A stretch of DNA of 64,000 nucleotides from a gamma proteobacterium L18 (GTDB lineage Bacteria > Pseudomonadota > Gammaproteobacteria > Pseudomonadales > Pseudomonadaceae), in contig KI547166.1 in NCBI GenBank assembly GCA_000497835.1, forward strand, positions 581,528-645,527, given 5' to 3'. The translations under genes were made by a program, and so were the position numbers. Of this stretch, positions 34,441-43,675 are shown one piece after another. The stretch's first letter is position 1, and each line of letters begins with the position of its first letter. Below the pieces are notes generated by a model, which worked only from the letters and a program-made list of their open reading frames with translations, was not told the DNA's origin and ran no database searches.

Positions 34441-34499
34441 GCGAAGATGAAACTTCCCTCATGATGGCCCGCCGCCTATTGTCCCCCACAAACCCCAAG

Positions 34500-34792
34500 C
34501 GTATGCTGCGCGCGTTTTCAATCACCGCGGAGACCCCACGTGGGCACTTGTTCGAGCGACAGTAGTCGGCCGGTCATCGATACCGGCATTTTCTCGGCGA
34601 GATAACGCGCAGCTTCCCTGCCGTGTCTCGCCTTGACGCGAGAGACGGCAATCCTGCCGGCACCCCACTGCGGGCTGTCGCAGCCTTCCCTTCTCCACAG
34701 ACTCCCCCTGCCCCGGCCTGCAACACTGCAGCCAGGACAGCGCACGTGCCTGCGCGATGGTCTCCCCACTGCCACCTGGGGAAAGCAGCGCC
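34500..34792 (+). promoter_or_regulatory. Long structured leader of the Mg2+ ATPase gene
   Basis: About 290 bases between the lysA-side hairpin and the ATPase start. Visible structures: CCGGT/ACCGG stem (34570-34586), GTCTCGC/GCGAGAGAC stem (about 34625-34646), and CCCCA/TGGGG stem (34764-34781) whose right arm contains the ATPase ribosome site GGGGAAAG. A possible leader peptide runs from GTG 34540 (GGAG upstream) to TAA 34605 (MGTCSSDSSRPVIDTGIFSA then R). A second frame from TTG 34633 is proline-rich (LPLPRP). Enterobacterial mgtA has a riboswitch-like leader with a proline-sensing peptide; the analogy is inference. Confidence 0.45.
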
Positions 34793-37504
34793 ATGAATGT
34801 CACCCTGCTCAAAGAATTTTTCGCAGGCTTCCTGCGGACTCGCCACATCGCCCGGCACTTCCGCCGCCTGGCCTTGTTCGAAAGCCTCAATGACGCCAAC
34901 GTCAGCCGCGAGATACCCCCTACCCTGGCCCACAGCCTGGTCGCGGCCGCAGGCGGTGACAGCCAGGCACTGCTGGAACGCCTGGGTAGCCACACCGATG
35001 GCCTGAGCGAAGCCCAGGCCCAGGACATCTGCGCCCGCGTGGGCCTCAACGAGGTGGAACACGAGCAGCCGCTGGCCTGGCACGTGCACCTGTGGCAGTG
35101 CTACAAAAACCCGTTCAACCTGCTGCTGACCCTGCTGGCCATCGTCTCGTTCGTCACCGAAGACATGAAGGCCACCCTGGTGATCGGCAGCATGGTGGTG
35201 CTGTCCACCCTGCTGCGCTTCTGGCAGGAAGCGCGTTCCAACAAGGCCGCCGACGCCCTCAAGGCCATGGTCAGCAACACCGCCACCGTGCGCCGCCGCA
35301 ATGCCGACGGCCACCTGCGCGTAGAGCTGCCGATCAAGCAACTGGTGCCAGGCGATGTGCTGATTTTCAGCGCCGGCGACATGATCCCCGCCGACTGCCG
35401 CCTGCTGACCGCCAAGGACCTGTTCGTCGGCCAGGCGGCCATGACCGGTGAATCCATGCCGGTGGAAAAATTCGTGCAACTGCGCGACCCGGCCACCCGC
35501 AATCCCCTGGAGCTGGACAACATTCTGTTCATGGGCACCAACGTGGTGTCGGGCGCCGCCACTGCCGTGGTCGTCGCCACCGGCAACGGTACCTATTTCG
35601 GCGCCCTGGCCCAGCGCGTCAGCGCCACCGACCGCGCGCCGACGGCGTTCCAGAGCGGCGTCAACAAGATCAGCTGGCTACTGATCCGCTTCATGCTGGT
35701 AATGGCGCCGCTGGTACTGTTCATCAACGGTTTCACCAAGGGTGACTGGATGGAAGCGGTGCTGTTCGCGCTGTCCATCGCCGTGGGCCTGACCCCGGAA
35801 ATGCTGCCGATGATCGTTACCTCGACCCTGGCCAAGGGCGCGGTGTTCCTGTCGCGCAAGAAGGTCATCGTCAAGCGCCTGGACGCCATTCAGAACTTCG
35901 GCGCCATGGACGTGCTGTGCACCGACAAGACCGGCACCCTGACCCAGGACAAGATTTTCCTGGCGCGCCACGTGGACGTGTGGGGCCAGGAGTCGGATGA
36001 AGTGCTGGAGATGGCCTACCTCAACAGCTACTACCAGACCGGCCTGAAAAACCTGCTGGACGTGGCCGTGCTGGAGCACGTGGAAGTGCAGCGCGACCTG
36101 CAGGTGGCCACCGCCTTCCGCAAGGTCGACGAGATTCCGTTCGACTTCAATCGCCGGCGCATGTCGGTGGTGGTGGCCGAGCACGACCAGCACCACGTGC
36201 TGATCTGCAAAGGCGCGGTGGAAGAGATTCTGTCGGTGTGCCACCAGGTGCGCCACGGCGACCAGGTGGAACCGCTGGACGACACCCTGCTGGCCCGCAT
36301 CCGCCAAGTGACCGCCGAGCTCAACGCCGAAGGCTTGCGCGTGGTCGGCGTGGCCGCCAGCGAGCGCCCTGCGACCCAGGACACTTACGGCATCAACGAC
36401 GAACGCGAACTGACCCTGATCGGCTACGTGGCCTTCCTCGACCCGCCCAAGGAAAGCACCGCGCCTGCGCTCAAGGCCCTGGCCGAGCACGGCGTGGCGG
36501 TGAAAGTGCTGACCGGCGACAACGAGCTGGTCACCGCCAAGATCTGTCGCGAAGTAGGCCTGGCCCAGCAAGGCCTGCTGATGGGCAACGACATTGAGGA
36601 CATGAGCGACGCGCAACTGGCCGTAGCGGTGGAAACCACCAACGTGTTCGCCAAGCTGACGCCGGCGCACAAGGAACGCATCGTGCGCCTGCTCAAGGCC
36701 AACGGCCACGTGGTCGGTTTCATGGGCGACGGCATCAACGACGCCCCGGCCCTGCGCACTGCCGACATCGGCATTTCGGTGGACAGCGCCGTGGACATCG
36801 CCAAGGAGGCGGCCGACATCATCCTGTTGGAAAAGAGCCTGATGGTGCTGGAAGAAGGCGTGTTGGAAGGCCGCCGCACCTTCGCCAACATGCTCAAGTA
36901 CATCAAGATGACCGCCAGCTCCAACTTCGGCAACGTCTTCTCGGTGCTGGTGGCCAGTGCGTTCATCCCGTTCCTGCCGATGCTGCCGATGCACCTGCTG
37001 GTGCAGAACCTGCTGTACGACATTTCTCAGATCGCTGTGCCGTTCGACAACGTCGACGAGGAAATGCTGAAGAAACCGCAGCGCTGGCAGCCCGCAGAGG
37101 TGGGGCGTTTCATGCTGTTCTTCGGGCCGATCAGCTCGGTGTTCGACATCACCACCTTCGCCCTGATGTGGTACGTATTCGGCGCCAACAGCCCTGAGCA
37201 CCAGACGCTGTTCCAGTCAGGCTGGTTCATCGTCGGGCTGCTGACCCAGACCCTGGTGGTGCACATGATCCGCACGCCGAAAGTGCCGTTCCTGCAAAGC
37301 CGCGCGGCCATGCCGCTGATGGTGATGACCGGGGTGATCATGGCCATCGGCATCTTCCTGCCCATGGGGCCGCTGGCGCACTACTTCAAACTGCAGGCGC
37401 TGCCGCCGCTGTACTTTGCGTTCTTGCCGGTGATTCTGGTCGCGTATGTGGCGTTGACCCAGGCGATGAAGCGCTTCTATATCCGCCGGTTTGGTTGGCA
37501 GTAA
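34793..37504 (+). CDS. mgtA: Magnesium-translocating P-type ATPase (MgtA/MgtB type)
   Basis: 903 residues of a P3B-type ATPase. N-terminal cytosolic helix region, spans near 105-145, actuator motif AAMTGESMPVEK, spans near 295-350, phosphorylation site DKTGTLTQD, hinge MGDGINDAPALRTADIGIS, and a C-terminal six-helix bundle with DISQIAVPFDNVDEE. This imports Mg2+ across the inner membrane. The ATG at 34793 is chosen over an ATG 12 codons earlier because GGGGAAAG lies directly before it. Regulation through the leader and PhoPQ-type control are plausible but not shown here. Confidence 0.93.
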   Translation: MNVTLLKEFFAGFLRTRHIARHFRRLALFESLNDANVSREIPPTLAHSLVAAAGGDSQALLERLGSHTDGLSEAQAQDICARVGLNEVEHEQPLAWHVHLWQCYKNPFNLLLTLLAIVSFVTEDMKATLVIGSMVVLSTLLRFWQEARSNKAADALKAMVSNTATVRRRNADGHLRVELPIKQLVPGDVLIFSAGDMIPADCRLLTAKDLFVGQAAMTGESMPVEKFVQLRDPATRNPLELDNILFMGTNVVSGAATAVVVATGNGTYFGALAQRVSATDRAPTAFQSGVNKISWLLIRFMLVMAPLVLFINGFTKGDWMEAVLFALSIAVGLTPEMLPMIVTSTLAKGAVFLSRKKVIVKRLDAIQNFGAMDVLCTDKTGTLTQDKIFLARHVDVWGQESDEVLEMAYLNSYYQTGLKNLLDVAVLEHVEVQRDLQVATAFRKVDEIPFDFNRRRMSVVVAEHDQHHVLICKGAVEEILSVCHQVRHGDQVEPLDDTLLARIRQVTAELNAEGLRVVGVAASERPATQDTYGINDERELTLIGYVAFLDPPKESTAPALKALAEHGVAVKVLTGDNELVTAKICREVGLAQQGLLMGNDIEDMSDAQLAVAVETTNVFAKLTPAHKERIVRLLKANGHVVGFMGDGINDAPALRTADIGISVDSAVDIAKEAADIILLEKSLMVLEEGVLEGRRTFANMLKYIKMTASSNFGNVFSVLVASAFIPFLPMLPMHLLVQNLLYDISQIAVPFDNVDEEMLKKPQRWQPAEVGRFMLFFGPISSVFDITTFALMWYVFGANSPEHQTLFQSGWFIVGLLTQTLVVHMIRTPKVPFLQSRAAMPLMVMTGVIMAIGIFLPMGPLAHYFKLQALPPLYFAFLPVILVAYVALTQAMKRFYIRRFGWQ

Positions 37505-37513
37505 ATCCGCGTC

Positions 37514-37599
37514 GCCTGCTTCCCGAGCTTCGCCCGGTCCCACAAGGGGACAGCGCACTCCTCCCCCATGTCGGACCGGGCGAAGATCGGGAAGCAGGC
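37514..37599. repeat. R3 hairpin repeat with extended arms
   Basis: Arms 37514-37544 and 37569-37599 (31 bp each, two mismatches) with a 24-bp loop, between the convergent mgtA and FCD-regulator genes. Confidence 0.88.
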
Positions 37600-37608
37600 G
37601 CCACCGAT

Positions 37609-38319
37609 TCACCCCCCGGAAAAACGATCCCGGCTATTGGTCAGGTGCAACACCATCGCCGCCCGCGCCGCATCCGGGTCCTGCTTGCGAATGGCATTGA
37701 GAATGGCCTCATGCTCCTGGTTCGCCAGGTAACCCAGCCGCGCAAAGTCGGCGTCCCCGCGCTCATCACCCTTGACCCGCGTGCGCGGGATCATGGTGTC
37801 GCCCAAGTGCTGCATGATCTCGGTGAAATAGGTGTTGCCCGTGGCCTCGGCGATCAACTGGTGGAAGCGCTTGTCCTCTTCCACACAGCTGTCGTTATTG
37901 GCCAGGGAGGCCTGGTAATCATCCAGGGCCTGGCGCATGCGCTGCAGTTGATCGTCACTGCGGCGCACGGCCGCCAGGGCCACGGCTTGCACCTCCAGGC
38001 CCATGCGCAATTCGAGGATGCCACGCACGCTGGCAGCGGTGTCCAGGCTCAGGCGCAAGCCCAATTGCGACTCACGCTCCAACACGAAGGTACCGATGCC
38101 GTGACGAGTTTCCACCAGGCCCGAGGCCTGCAGTTTGGAGATGGCCTCGCGCACCACTGTGCGGCTGACGCCGTGCTCACGCACGATGGTCGGTTCGGAC
38201 GGCAGCTTGTCGCCGGGTCGGAACTGCCCCAGCAGAATCTGCTGGCGCAGCGCCTCGACCAGGTCATGGGCCAGGCTGGTGGCGCGCTTGCGCGTGGGGG
38301 CGTTGCTTGGGTCGTGCAT
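37609..38319 (-). CDS. FadR/GntR-type regulator with FCD domain
   Basis: 236 residues: winged helix (about 15-80) with LPSEPTIVREHGVSRTVVRE and GLVETRHGIGTFV, and an FCD domain (about 95-225) with metal-ligand type DKRFHQLIAEATGN and NQEHEAILNAI. This subgroup frequently controls sugar-acid catabolism (gluconate, glucarate, galactonate). The glucarate genes lie 4 kb away beyond the cyd operon, so a link is possible but unsupported by direct adjacency. Confidence 0.87.
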   Translation of the reverse strand: MHDPSNAPTRKRATSLAHDLVEALRQQILLGQFRPGDKLPSEPTIVREHGVSRTVVREAISKLQASGLVETRHGIGTFVLERESQLGLRLSLDTAASVRGILELRMGLEVQAVALAAVRRSDDQLQRMRQALDDYQASLANNDSCVEEDKRFHQLIAEATGNTYFTEIMQHLGDTMIPRTRVKGDERGDADFARLGYLANQEHEAILNAIRKQDPDAARAAMVLHLTNSRDRFSGG

Positions 38320-38414
38320 GCCAACGGGTTCCGCCAGAAAAGGTCATGACCAGCTTAACACCGAAGCCCTGTGAGGGCTGATCCCATACCTCTGTGCAAG
38401 TCTCACTGGCCTCA

Positions 38415-38496
38415 TCGCGAGCAAGCTTTGCTCCCACAGTGCTAATGCAACCACCGATGTGAGCCGCACCACTGTGGGAGCAAAGCTTGCTCGCGA
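38415..38496. repeat. R2 hairpin repeat
   Basis: Arms 38415-38439 and 38472-38496, exact complements, same family as 11682-11750. It lies downstream of ybgE and upstream of the FCD regulator (both on the minus strand). Confidence 0.88.
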
Positions 38497-38534
38497 TCAG
38501 GCCAGTGAGGCTAGCCCAAAACCCTAAGCGGCCG

Positions 38535-38822
38535 CTAAAGCCCGGAGAGCACGGCGTAACCCAGCGCCATCAAGGCCCACCCCACCAACGGATGAAACAC
38601 CACCCGCCAGCACCATGCCCGCGGATCAAACCCCACCCCGTGCACGTACCCCGCCGCAATGCCCCACAACATCAGCATCAACAGCCCATGGCTGTATTGC
38701 CCGCGCCCATCGAGCAGCAACACCGGGTGCACCAGCAAAATCAGGCTCAACGGCAGCACCAGCGCCAACGATACCCAGCGGCTCACGGGGCGCCGCAGCG
38801 CCCCTATGGCTTCAGTGTTCAC
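38535..38822 (-). CDS. ybgE: Cyd operon protein YbgE
   Basis: 95 residues with three predicted spans and the YbgE-like motif RGQYSHGLLMLMLWGIAAGY and VHGVGFDPRAWCWRV. It starts at a GTG (38822) that overlaps the end of cydX by 11 bases. YbgE is a conserved small membrane protein of cytochrome bd operons with an assembly or stabilising role that is not well defined. Last gene of cydP-cydA-cydB-cydX-ybgE. Confidence 0.82.
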   Translation of the reverse strand: MNTEAIGALRRPVSRWVSLALVLPLSLILLVHPVLLLDGRGQYSHGLLMLMLWGIAAGYVHGVGFDPRAWCWRVVFHPLVGWALMALGYAVLSGL

Positions 38823-38928
38823 CCGCGCCCTCCTCGTCCAGCGAGCCGCTGGCTTCCAGCCACAACGCGTTGATGATGCCGAAGCTGCAGGCCAGCAACA
38901 CACCCAATATCCAGGCGAAATACCACAT
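38812..38928 (-). CDS. cydX: Cytochrome bd oxidase small subunit CydX
   Basis: A 38-residue single-span peptide, MWYFAWILGVLLACSFGI then INALWLEASGSLDEEGAGEH, matching CydX in its MWYF start, hydrophobic core and acidic tail. CydX binds CydA and stabilises the haem b/d site. It begins 12 bases after the cydB stop. Too short for usual gene finders, so easily missed. Confidence 0.92.
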   Translation of the reverse strand: MWYFAWILGVLLACSFGIINALWLEASGSLDEEGAGEH

Positions 38929-38940
38929 GTCGGTCACTCC

Positions 38941-40083
38941 TCAGTAAAGGCTGTGGGGGTTGCTGTCGATGTGCGCGGTGGTGACCTTGCCCCACATCTT
39001 GGCGTAGCACCACAGCGTGTAGCACAGGATCAGCGGCACGAAGATCGTCGCCGCCACCAGCATGATGATCAGCGTGGTGTGGCTGGACACCGCGTCCCAC
39101 ACGGTCAGGCTCGACGCCGGATCGAGGCTGGACGGCATGACGAAGGGGAACAGCGCAAAGCCTGCGGTGCACAACGTGCCGACGATGGCCAGGCTGCTGC
39201 CCAGGAACGCCGGACGCGGTTTGCCGGCCAACGACGCCAGCAAGGCCAGCACGCCACCGAACACGCCCAGCAGCGGCGCGATGCCCGTCAACGGATAGCG
39301 CACATAGTTGCCCAACCACCCGCGGTTGCCCGCCTCGACAGTCTTGGCCAGCGGGTTGAGCGCAGCATTGGGGTCGAAACTGGAGGTAATCGACAGCCCC
39401 TGGATATCGCCCAGTGCCAACCACGCCCCCGCGCCCAGGAATGCCAACAGGTACACCAGCGCCAACAGCAGCGACGCCAGCCGCGCACGCTGGGCAATGG
39501 CGCCCTCGGTCCGCATCATCAGCCAGGTGCCGCCGTGCAGGGTCAGCATGCTCAGGCTGACCACCCCGGCCACCAGGCCGAAGGGACTCAGCAGTTGCCA
39601 GAACGAGCCGTGGTAGCTGCTGCGCAGGCTGTCATCGAACTGGAACGGCAGGCCCAGCAGCAGGTTGCCGAAGGCCACGCCAAACACCAGCGACGGCACC
39701 AGGGCGCCGACGAACAATGCCCAGTCCCAGCTTTGGCGCCAGCGGGTGTTTTCCAGCTTGCTGCGGTAATCGAAGCCCACCGGCCGCACGAACAGCGCAA
39801 ACAGCACCAGCAGCAGTGCCCAGTACAACCCGGAGAACGCCGCCGAATACACCAGCGGCCAGGCCGCGAACAGCGCGCCACCGGCGGTGATCAGCCACAC
39901 CTGGTTGCCGTCCCAGTGCGGCGCGATGGTGTTGATCACTACCCGGCGCTCGCTGTCATTACGGCCCACGAATGGCATCAGTGCCGCCGCGCCCAGGTCG
40001 AAGCCGTCAGTCAGGGCGAAGCCGATCAGCAACACCCCCACCAGCACCCACCAGATCAGCTTGAGGTTTTCGTAGTCGAACAT
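38941..40083 (-). CDS. cydB: Cytochrome bd ubiquinol oxidase subunit II
   Basis: 380 residues, about eight or nine membrane spans, starting [20 protein letters not shown], very close in pattern to E. coli CydB. Typical segments are GFALTDGFDLGAAALMPFVG and VWLITAGGALFAAWPLVYSA. Forms the heterodimer with CydA in the inner membrane. Its ATG overlaps the cydA stop by one base (TGATG). Confidence 0.93.
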   Translation of the reverse strand: MFDYENLKLIWWVLVGVLLIGFALTDGFDLGAAALMPFVGRNDSERRVVINTIAPHWDGNQVWLITAGGALFAAWPLVYSAAFSGLYWALLLVLFALFVRPVGFDYRSKLENTRWRQSWDWALFVGALVPSLVFGVAFGNLLLGLPFQFDDSLRSSYHGSFWQLLSPFGLVAGVVSLSMLTLHGGTWLMMRTEGAIAQRARLASLLLALVYLLAFLGAGAWLALGDIQGLSITSSFDPNAALNPLAKTVEAGNRGWLGNYVRYPLTGIAPLLGVFGGVLALLASLAGKPRPAFLGSSLAIVGTLCTAGFALFPFVMPSSLDPASSLTVWDAVSSHTTLIIMLVAATIFVPLILCYTLWCYAKMWGKVTTAHIDSNPHSLY

Positions 40084-41696
40084 CAGTGGGCTCCTTGAAT
40101 CAGGGTCAGCTCGGCGCCCTGCTGTTTTTTGTCAGCAGGCGCGTGGCCATCGCGCTCGAAGTGGTAGCGGCCGGTGTGCAGGCTGCTCGGCCCCAGGCGG
40201 GCGAACTTGATCATCAGGTACATCTCGATCACCAACAGCACGCTGTAGAACGCCACCAGCGCCAACAGCGAAGCCCAGACATCGGCGGACGACAGGCTGG
40301 ACGCCGACAAGTGCACGGGCAGCACTTCACCGATCGACCACGGCTGGCGCCCATGCTCGGCCACGTACCAACCGGTCTGCGTCCCTACCCACGGCAGCGG
40401 CAGGCTCAACACCGCCCAGCGCAGCAACCAGCGCTTGCGGGTTTCGTTCTTGCGCGCCGAGGCCCAGAAGGCGCACACCAGCAGCATCAGCATCATGAAA
40501 CCGCTGAGCACCATCAGGCGGAACGTCCAGAAAATCGACGCCACGCCGGGGATGGAATCCAGCGCCGCCTGCTTGATCTGCGCGTCGCTGGCGTCCACCA
40601 CCTTGTCGGTGTATTTCTTCAGTAGCAGGCCGTAACCCAGGTCCTTTTTCACGGCATTGAAGTCGGCCAGGGCCTGGTCGCTGTGATCGCCAGCACGCAG
40701 ACGACCTAGCGCTTGATACGCGAGCATGCCGTTACGGATGCGCACTTCGTGTTCGCTGACCAGGTCTTTGATACCGGTGACCTGCTTGTCCACCGAACGG
40801 GTGGCGATGATGCCCATCACATAGGGGATCTTCACCGCGTAGTCGGTGCGCTGCTCGGCCTGGTTAGGCAAGCCGAACAGGGTGAACGAGGTCGGCGCCG
40901 GCTCGGTTTCCCACTCGGCCTCGATGGCCGCCAGCTTGGTTTTCTGCACGTCGCCAATCTCGTAGCCGGACTCGTCACCCAACACGATCACCGACAGCAC
41001 CGAGGCCAGGCCGAAACCGGCGGCGATGGCAAACGAGCGACGGGCAAAGCCGATGTCGCGCCCCTTGAGCAGGTACCAGCTGGAAATCGCCAGCACAAAG
41101 ATCGCGCCGGTCACGTAGCCAGCCGCCACGGTGTGCACGAACTTCACCTGCGCCACCGGGTTGAGCAGCAACTGGCTGAAACTGGCCAGCTCCATGCGCA
41201 TGGTGACGAAGTTGAACTCGGCACCCACCGGGTTCTGCATCCAGCCGTTGGCGATCAGAATCCACAGCGCCGACAGGTTCGAACCGATCGCCACCAGCCA
41301 GGTGACGCTCAAATGCTGCACCCGGCTGAGGCGGTCCCAGCCGAAAAAAAACAGGCCGATGAAGGTCGATTCCAGGAAGAACGCCATCATGCCTTCGATG
41401 GCCAGCGGCGCACCGAAGATGTCGCCCACGTAATGGCTGTAGTAGGCCCAGTTGGTGCCAAACTGGAACTCCATGGTCAGCCCCGTGGTAACGCCCAGCG
41501 CAAAGTTGATGCCGAACAGCTTGCCCCAGAAACGGGTCATGTCCTTGTACACCTGCTTGCCCGTCATTACGTAGACGGACTCCATGATGGCCAGCAGGAA
41601 GGTCATGCCGATGGTCAGGGGCACGAACAGGAAGTGATACAGCGCGGTCATCGCGAACTGCAGCCGGGATAGGTCGACGACTGATTCGGAAATCAT
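40083..41696 (-). CDS. cydA: Cytochrome bd ubiquinol oxidase subunit I (long Q-loop type)
   Basis: 537 residues. Haem-ligand regions are visible: [13 protein letters not shown] (N-terminal His), the Glu pair in [11 protein letters not shown], and the middle His in [13 protein letters not shown]. The Q loop is long ([20 protein letters not shown] through [15 protein letters not shown]), as in E. coli CydA, unlike the short-loop CioA cyanide-insensitive oxidase common in pseudomonads. Transfers electrons from ubiquinol to O2 at high affinity. Coupled to cydP (ATGA) upstream and cydB downstream. Confidence 0.93.
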   Translation of the reverse strand: MISESVVDLSRLQFAMTALYHFLFVPLTIGMTFLLAIMESVYVMTGKQVYKDMTRFWGKLFGINFALGVTTGLTMEFQFGTNWAYYSHYVGDIFGAPLAIEGMMAFFLESTFIGLFFFGWDRLSRVQHLSVTWLVAIGSNLSALWILIANGWMQNPVGAEFNFVTMRMELASFSQLLLNPVAQVKFVHTVAAGYVTGAIFVLAISSWYLLKGRDIGFARRSFAIAAGFGLASVLSVIVLGDESGYEIGDVQKTKLAAIEAEWETEPAPTSFTLFGLPNQAEQRTDYAVKIPYVMGIIATRSVDKQVTGIKDLVSEHEVRIRNGMLAYQALGRLRAGDHSDQALADFNAVKKDLGYGLLLKKYTDKVVDASDAQIKQAALDSIPGVASIFWTFRLMVLSGFMMLMLLVCAFWASARKNETRKRWLLRWAVLSLPLPWVGTQTGWYVAEHGRQPWSIGEVLPVHLSASSLSSADVWASLLALVAFYSVLLVIEMYLMIKFARLGPSSLHTGRYHFERDGHAPADKKQQGAELTLIQGAH

Positions 41697-41890
41697 TTCG
41701 GACTCTTCTCAAGGGGGGCGGAGGGGGTGCCGAACAGGTGTCGGCTGACATTCGTGCCGTCGTCCTTGACGTCTGCCGCCGGGCCGAACCACACCAGGCG
41801 GATCCCCACCAGCAGCACCAGCTTGATCACCAAAATCAGGGCGATTTCCTTGCCCAGCGGTTTCTTCAGAAAGTCGAAATGACCGGTCAT
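41693..41890 (-). CDS. cydP: Cytochrome bd oxidase putative small subunit CydP
   Basis: 65 residues, [20 protein letters not shown] onward, with one membrane span (about 16-34) and a polar C-terminal tail. It matches the small protein family named CydP that precedes cydA in many Proteobacteria. The ATG at 41890 is favoured over an upstream extension that runs into the Anr box. Stop overlaps the cydA start. First gene of the cyd operon. Confidence 0.8.
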   Translation of the reverse strand: MTGHFDFLKKPLGKEIALILVIKLVLLVGIRLVWFGPAADVKDDGTNVSRHLFGTPSAPLEKSPK

Positions 41891-41943
41891 GATGGCTACT
41901 CGGTGGAGGTGCGCCATTCTTGTCGCCGGCCCTTTGCCAAACA

Positions 41944-41957
41944 TTGATCCAGATCAA
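41944..41957 (-). promoter_or_regulatory. Anr/FNR box of the cyd operon
   Basis: TTGATCCAGATCAA is a perfect match to the FNR/Anr consensus TTGAT-N4-ATCAA, centred about 60 bp upstream of the cydP start. It indicates oxygen-responsive control, either activation at low oxygen or direct repression depending on promoter position. The rest of the gap up to 42289 holds an R1 hairpin and no further gene. Confidence 0.85.
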
Positions 41958-42033
41958 ATTCAAAACGCCACCACTGTGTGGCAAAGCGCCACACCGCCGC
42001 ACCAAGCTTGTATGATGAGTAGCGTGAAATCCG

Positions 42034-42125
42034 GTAGGAGCCGACCTTGGTCGCGATAGGCACGACGCTTGACGTAAGCCTGGCTGATTGGCGGAGGCCT
42101 GATCGCGACCAAGATCGGCTCCTGC
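42034..42125. repeat. R1 hairpin repeat with long loop
   Basis: Arms 42034-42057 and 42102-42125 (24 bp, two mismatches), loop 44 bp. Here it lies between two divergent genes (cydP and the MFS gene), an unusual place for a repeat that otherwise sits at gene ends. Confidence 0.82.
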
Positions 42126-42289
42126 GGAAGGGTTATAGATCGAAAATAGCGGTGACCCGCGCTTGGCTAGATCAACTCATTCCACCCAAACCCATTGATT
42201 CAATTCGCCCCAACTTGTACGATGACTGTCAACAGGAACCCCACCTGCCCCCTACCCGCATAAAAATAATCAGTGGGAGATTTTGAATT

Positions 42290-43651
42290 GTGAGCCATTC
42301 AACGCAGTCCTCAGCCGTCCTCGACGGCGATCCGCTACTGGCCCGTGCCGTCAGCAAAGTGAAGCGCCATGTACTGCCGCTTTTCGTCCTGATGTTCATC
42401 GTCAACTACATCGACCGGGTCAACATCGGCTTTGTGCGCACGCACATGGAGCACGACCTGGGTATCGGTGCCGCGGCCTATGGCCTGGGCGCCGGCTTGT
42501 TCTTCATCGGCTACGCGCTGTTCGAAGTGCCCTCCAACATCCTGCTGCAAAAAGTCGGCGCCCGCGTGTGGCTGACGCGCATCATGTTCACCTGGGGCAT
42601 CGTCGCCACGTTGATGGCCTTCGTGCAGAACGAAACCCAGTTCTACATCCTGCGCGTGCTGCTGGGCGTGGCCGAAGCCGGCTTCTTCCCCGGCGTGCTG
42701 TACTACTTCACCCGCTGGCTGCCCGGCGCCGAACGCGGCAAGGCCATCGCCATCTTCCTCAGTGGCTCGGCTGCTGCCTCGCTGATCTCCGGCCCGCTGT
42801 CCGGCGCGCTGTTGCAACTCGACGGACTGGGCCTGAAAGGCTGGCAGTGGATGTTCGCCATCGAAGGCATGGTGTCGGTGTTGCTGGGCTTCTTCGTCTG
42901 GTTCTGGCTGGACTCCAAACCCCACGACGCCAAATGGCTGAGCCGCCCGGAACAGGACGCACTGGTCGACGCCATCGACCAGGAACAGAAAGACCGAGAA
43001 GCGCTGCAGACCATCAAACCCACCCTGGGCAAGCTGCTCAAGGACGGGCAGATCCTGATCTTCTGCGTGCTGTACTTCTGCATCCAGCTGACCATCTACG
43101 CCGCCACCTTCTGGCTGCCCAGCATCATCAAGAAGATGGGCGACCTCAGCGACATGCAGGTGGGCCTGTTCAACTCCATCCCCTGGCTGATCTCGATCAT
43201 CGCCATGTACGGCTTTGCCGCGCTGTCGGGCAAGTTCCGCTTCCAGCAGGCCTGGGTCGCCACCGCGCTGCTGATCGCCGCCGCCGGCATGTTCCTGTCC
43301 ACTACCGGCGGGCCAGTCTTCGCCTTCGTCGCCGTGTGCTTCGCCGCCATCGGCTTCAAGTCGGCCTCGTCGCTGTTCTGGCCTATCCCCCAGGCCTACC
43401 TGGACGTGCGCATCGCTGCCGCCGTCATCGCCCTGATCAACTCCCTGGGCAACCTGGGCGGCTTCGTGGCCCCGGCCACCTTCGGCCTGCTGGAACAAAG
43501 CACCGGCTCCATCCAGGGCGGCCTGTACGGCCTGACCGCTACTTCGATCCTGGCCGCGGTGCTGGTGTTCTTCGCCCGCACCCAGCCCAAAGCCCCGACT
43601 GCCACCCCCAGCGCGCCCCTGCACGGCACCGCCCTGGGCAAAGCACACTGA
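42290..43651 (+). CDS. gudP: MFS transporter, probable D-glucarate importer (GudP-like)
   Basis: 453 residues with twelve predicted spans, of the anion:cation symporter group: FIVNYIDRVNIGFVRTHM near the N terminus, FEVPSNILLQKVGARVW, and RVLLGVAEAGFFPGVLYY. The start is a GTG at 42290 (MSHSTQSS). The glucarate dehydratase gene follows after 24 bp, and that pairing is the main reason for the substrate assignment. By pattern alone tartrate- or galactonate-type transport would also be possible. Confidence 0.82.
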   Translation: MSHSTQSSAVLDGDPLLARAVSKVKRHVLPLFVLMFIVNYIDRVNIGFVRTHMEHDLGIGAAAYGLGAGLFFIGYALFEVPSNILLQKVGARVWLTRIMFTWGIVATLMAFVQNETQFYILRVLLGVAEAGFFPGVLYYFTRWLPGAERGKAIAIFLSGSAAASLISGPLSGALLQLDGLGLKGWQWMFAIEGMVSVLLGFFVWFWLDSKPHDAKWLSRPEQDALVDAIDQEQKDREALQTIKPTLGKLLKDGQILIFCVLYFCIQLTIYAATFWLPSIIKKMGDLSDMQVGLFNSIPWLISIIAMYGFAALSGKFRFQQAWVATALLIAAAGMFLSTTGGPVFAFVAVCFAAIGFKSASSLFWPIPQAYLDVRIAAAVIALINSLGNLGGFVAPATFGLLEQSTGSIQGGLYGLTATSILAAVLVFFARTQPKAPTATPSAPLHGTALGKAH

Positions 43652-43675
43652 TTTCCCTCTGACAAGGAACCCTAC

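Noticed and set aside
35678..37201. 507-codon open frame antisense to the Mg2+ ATPase
   Set aside because: Shadow of mgtA; composition rich in His, Gln and Val with no recognisable fold.
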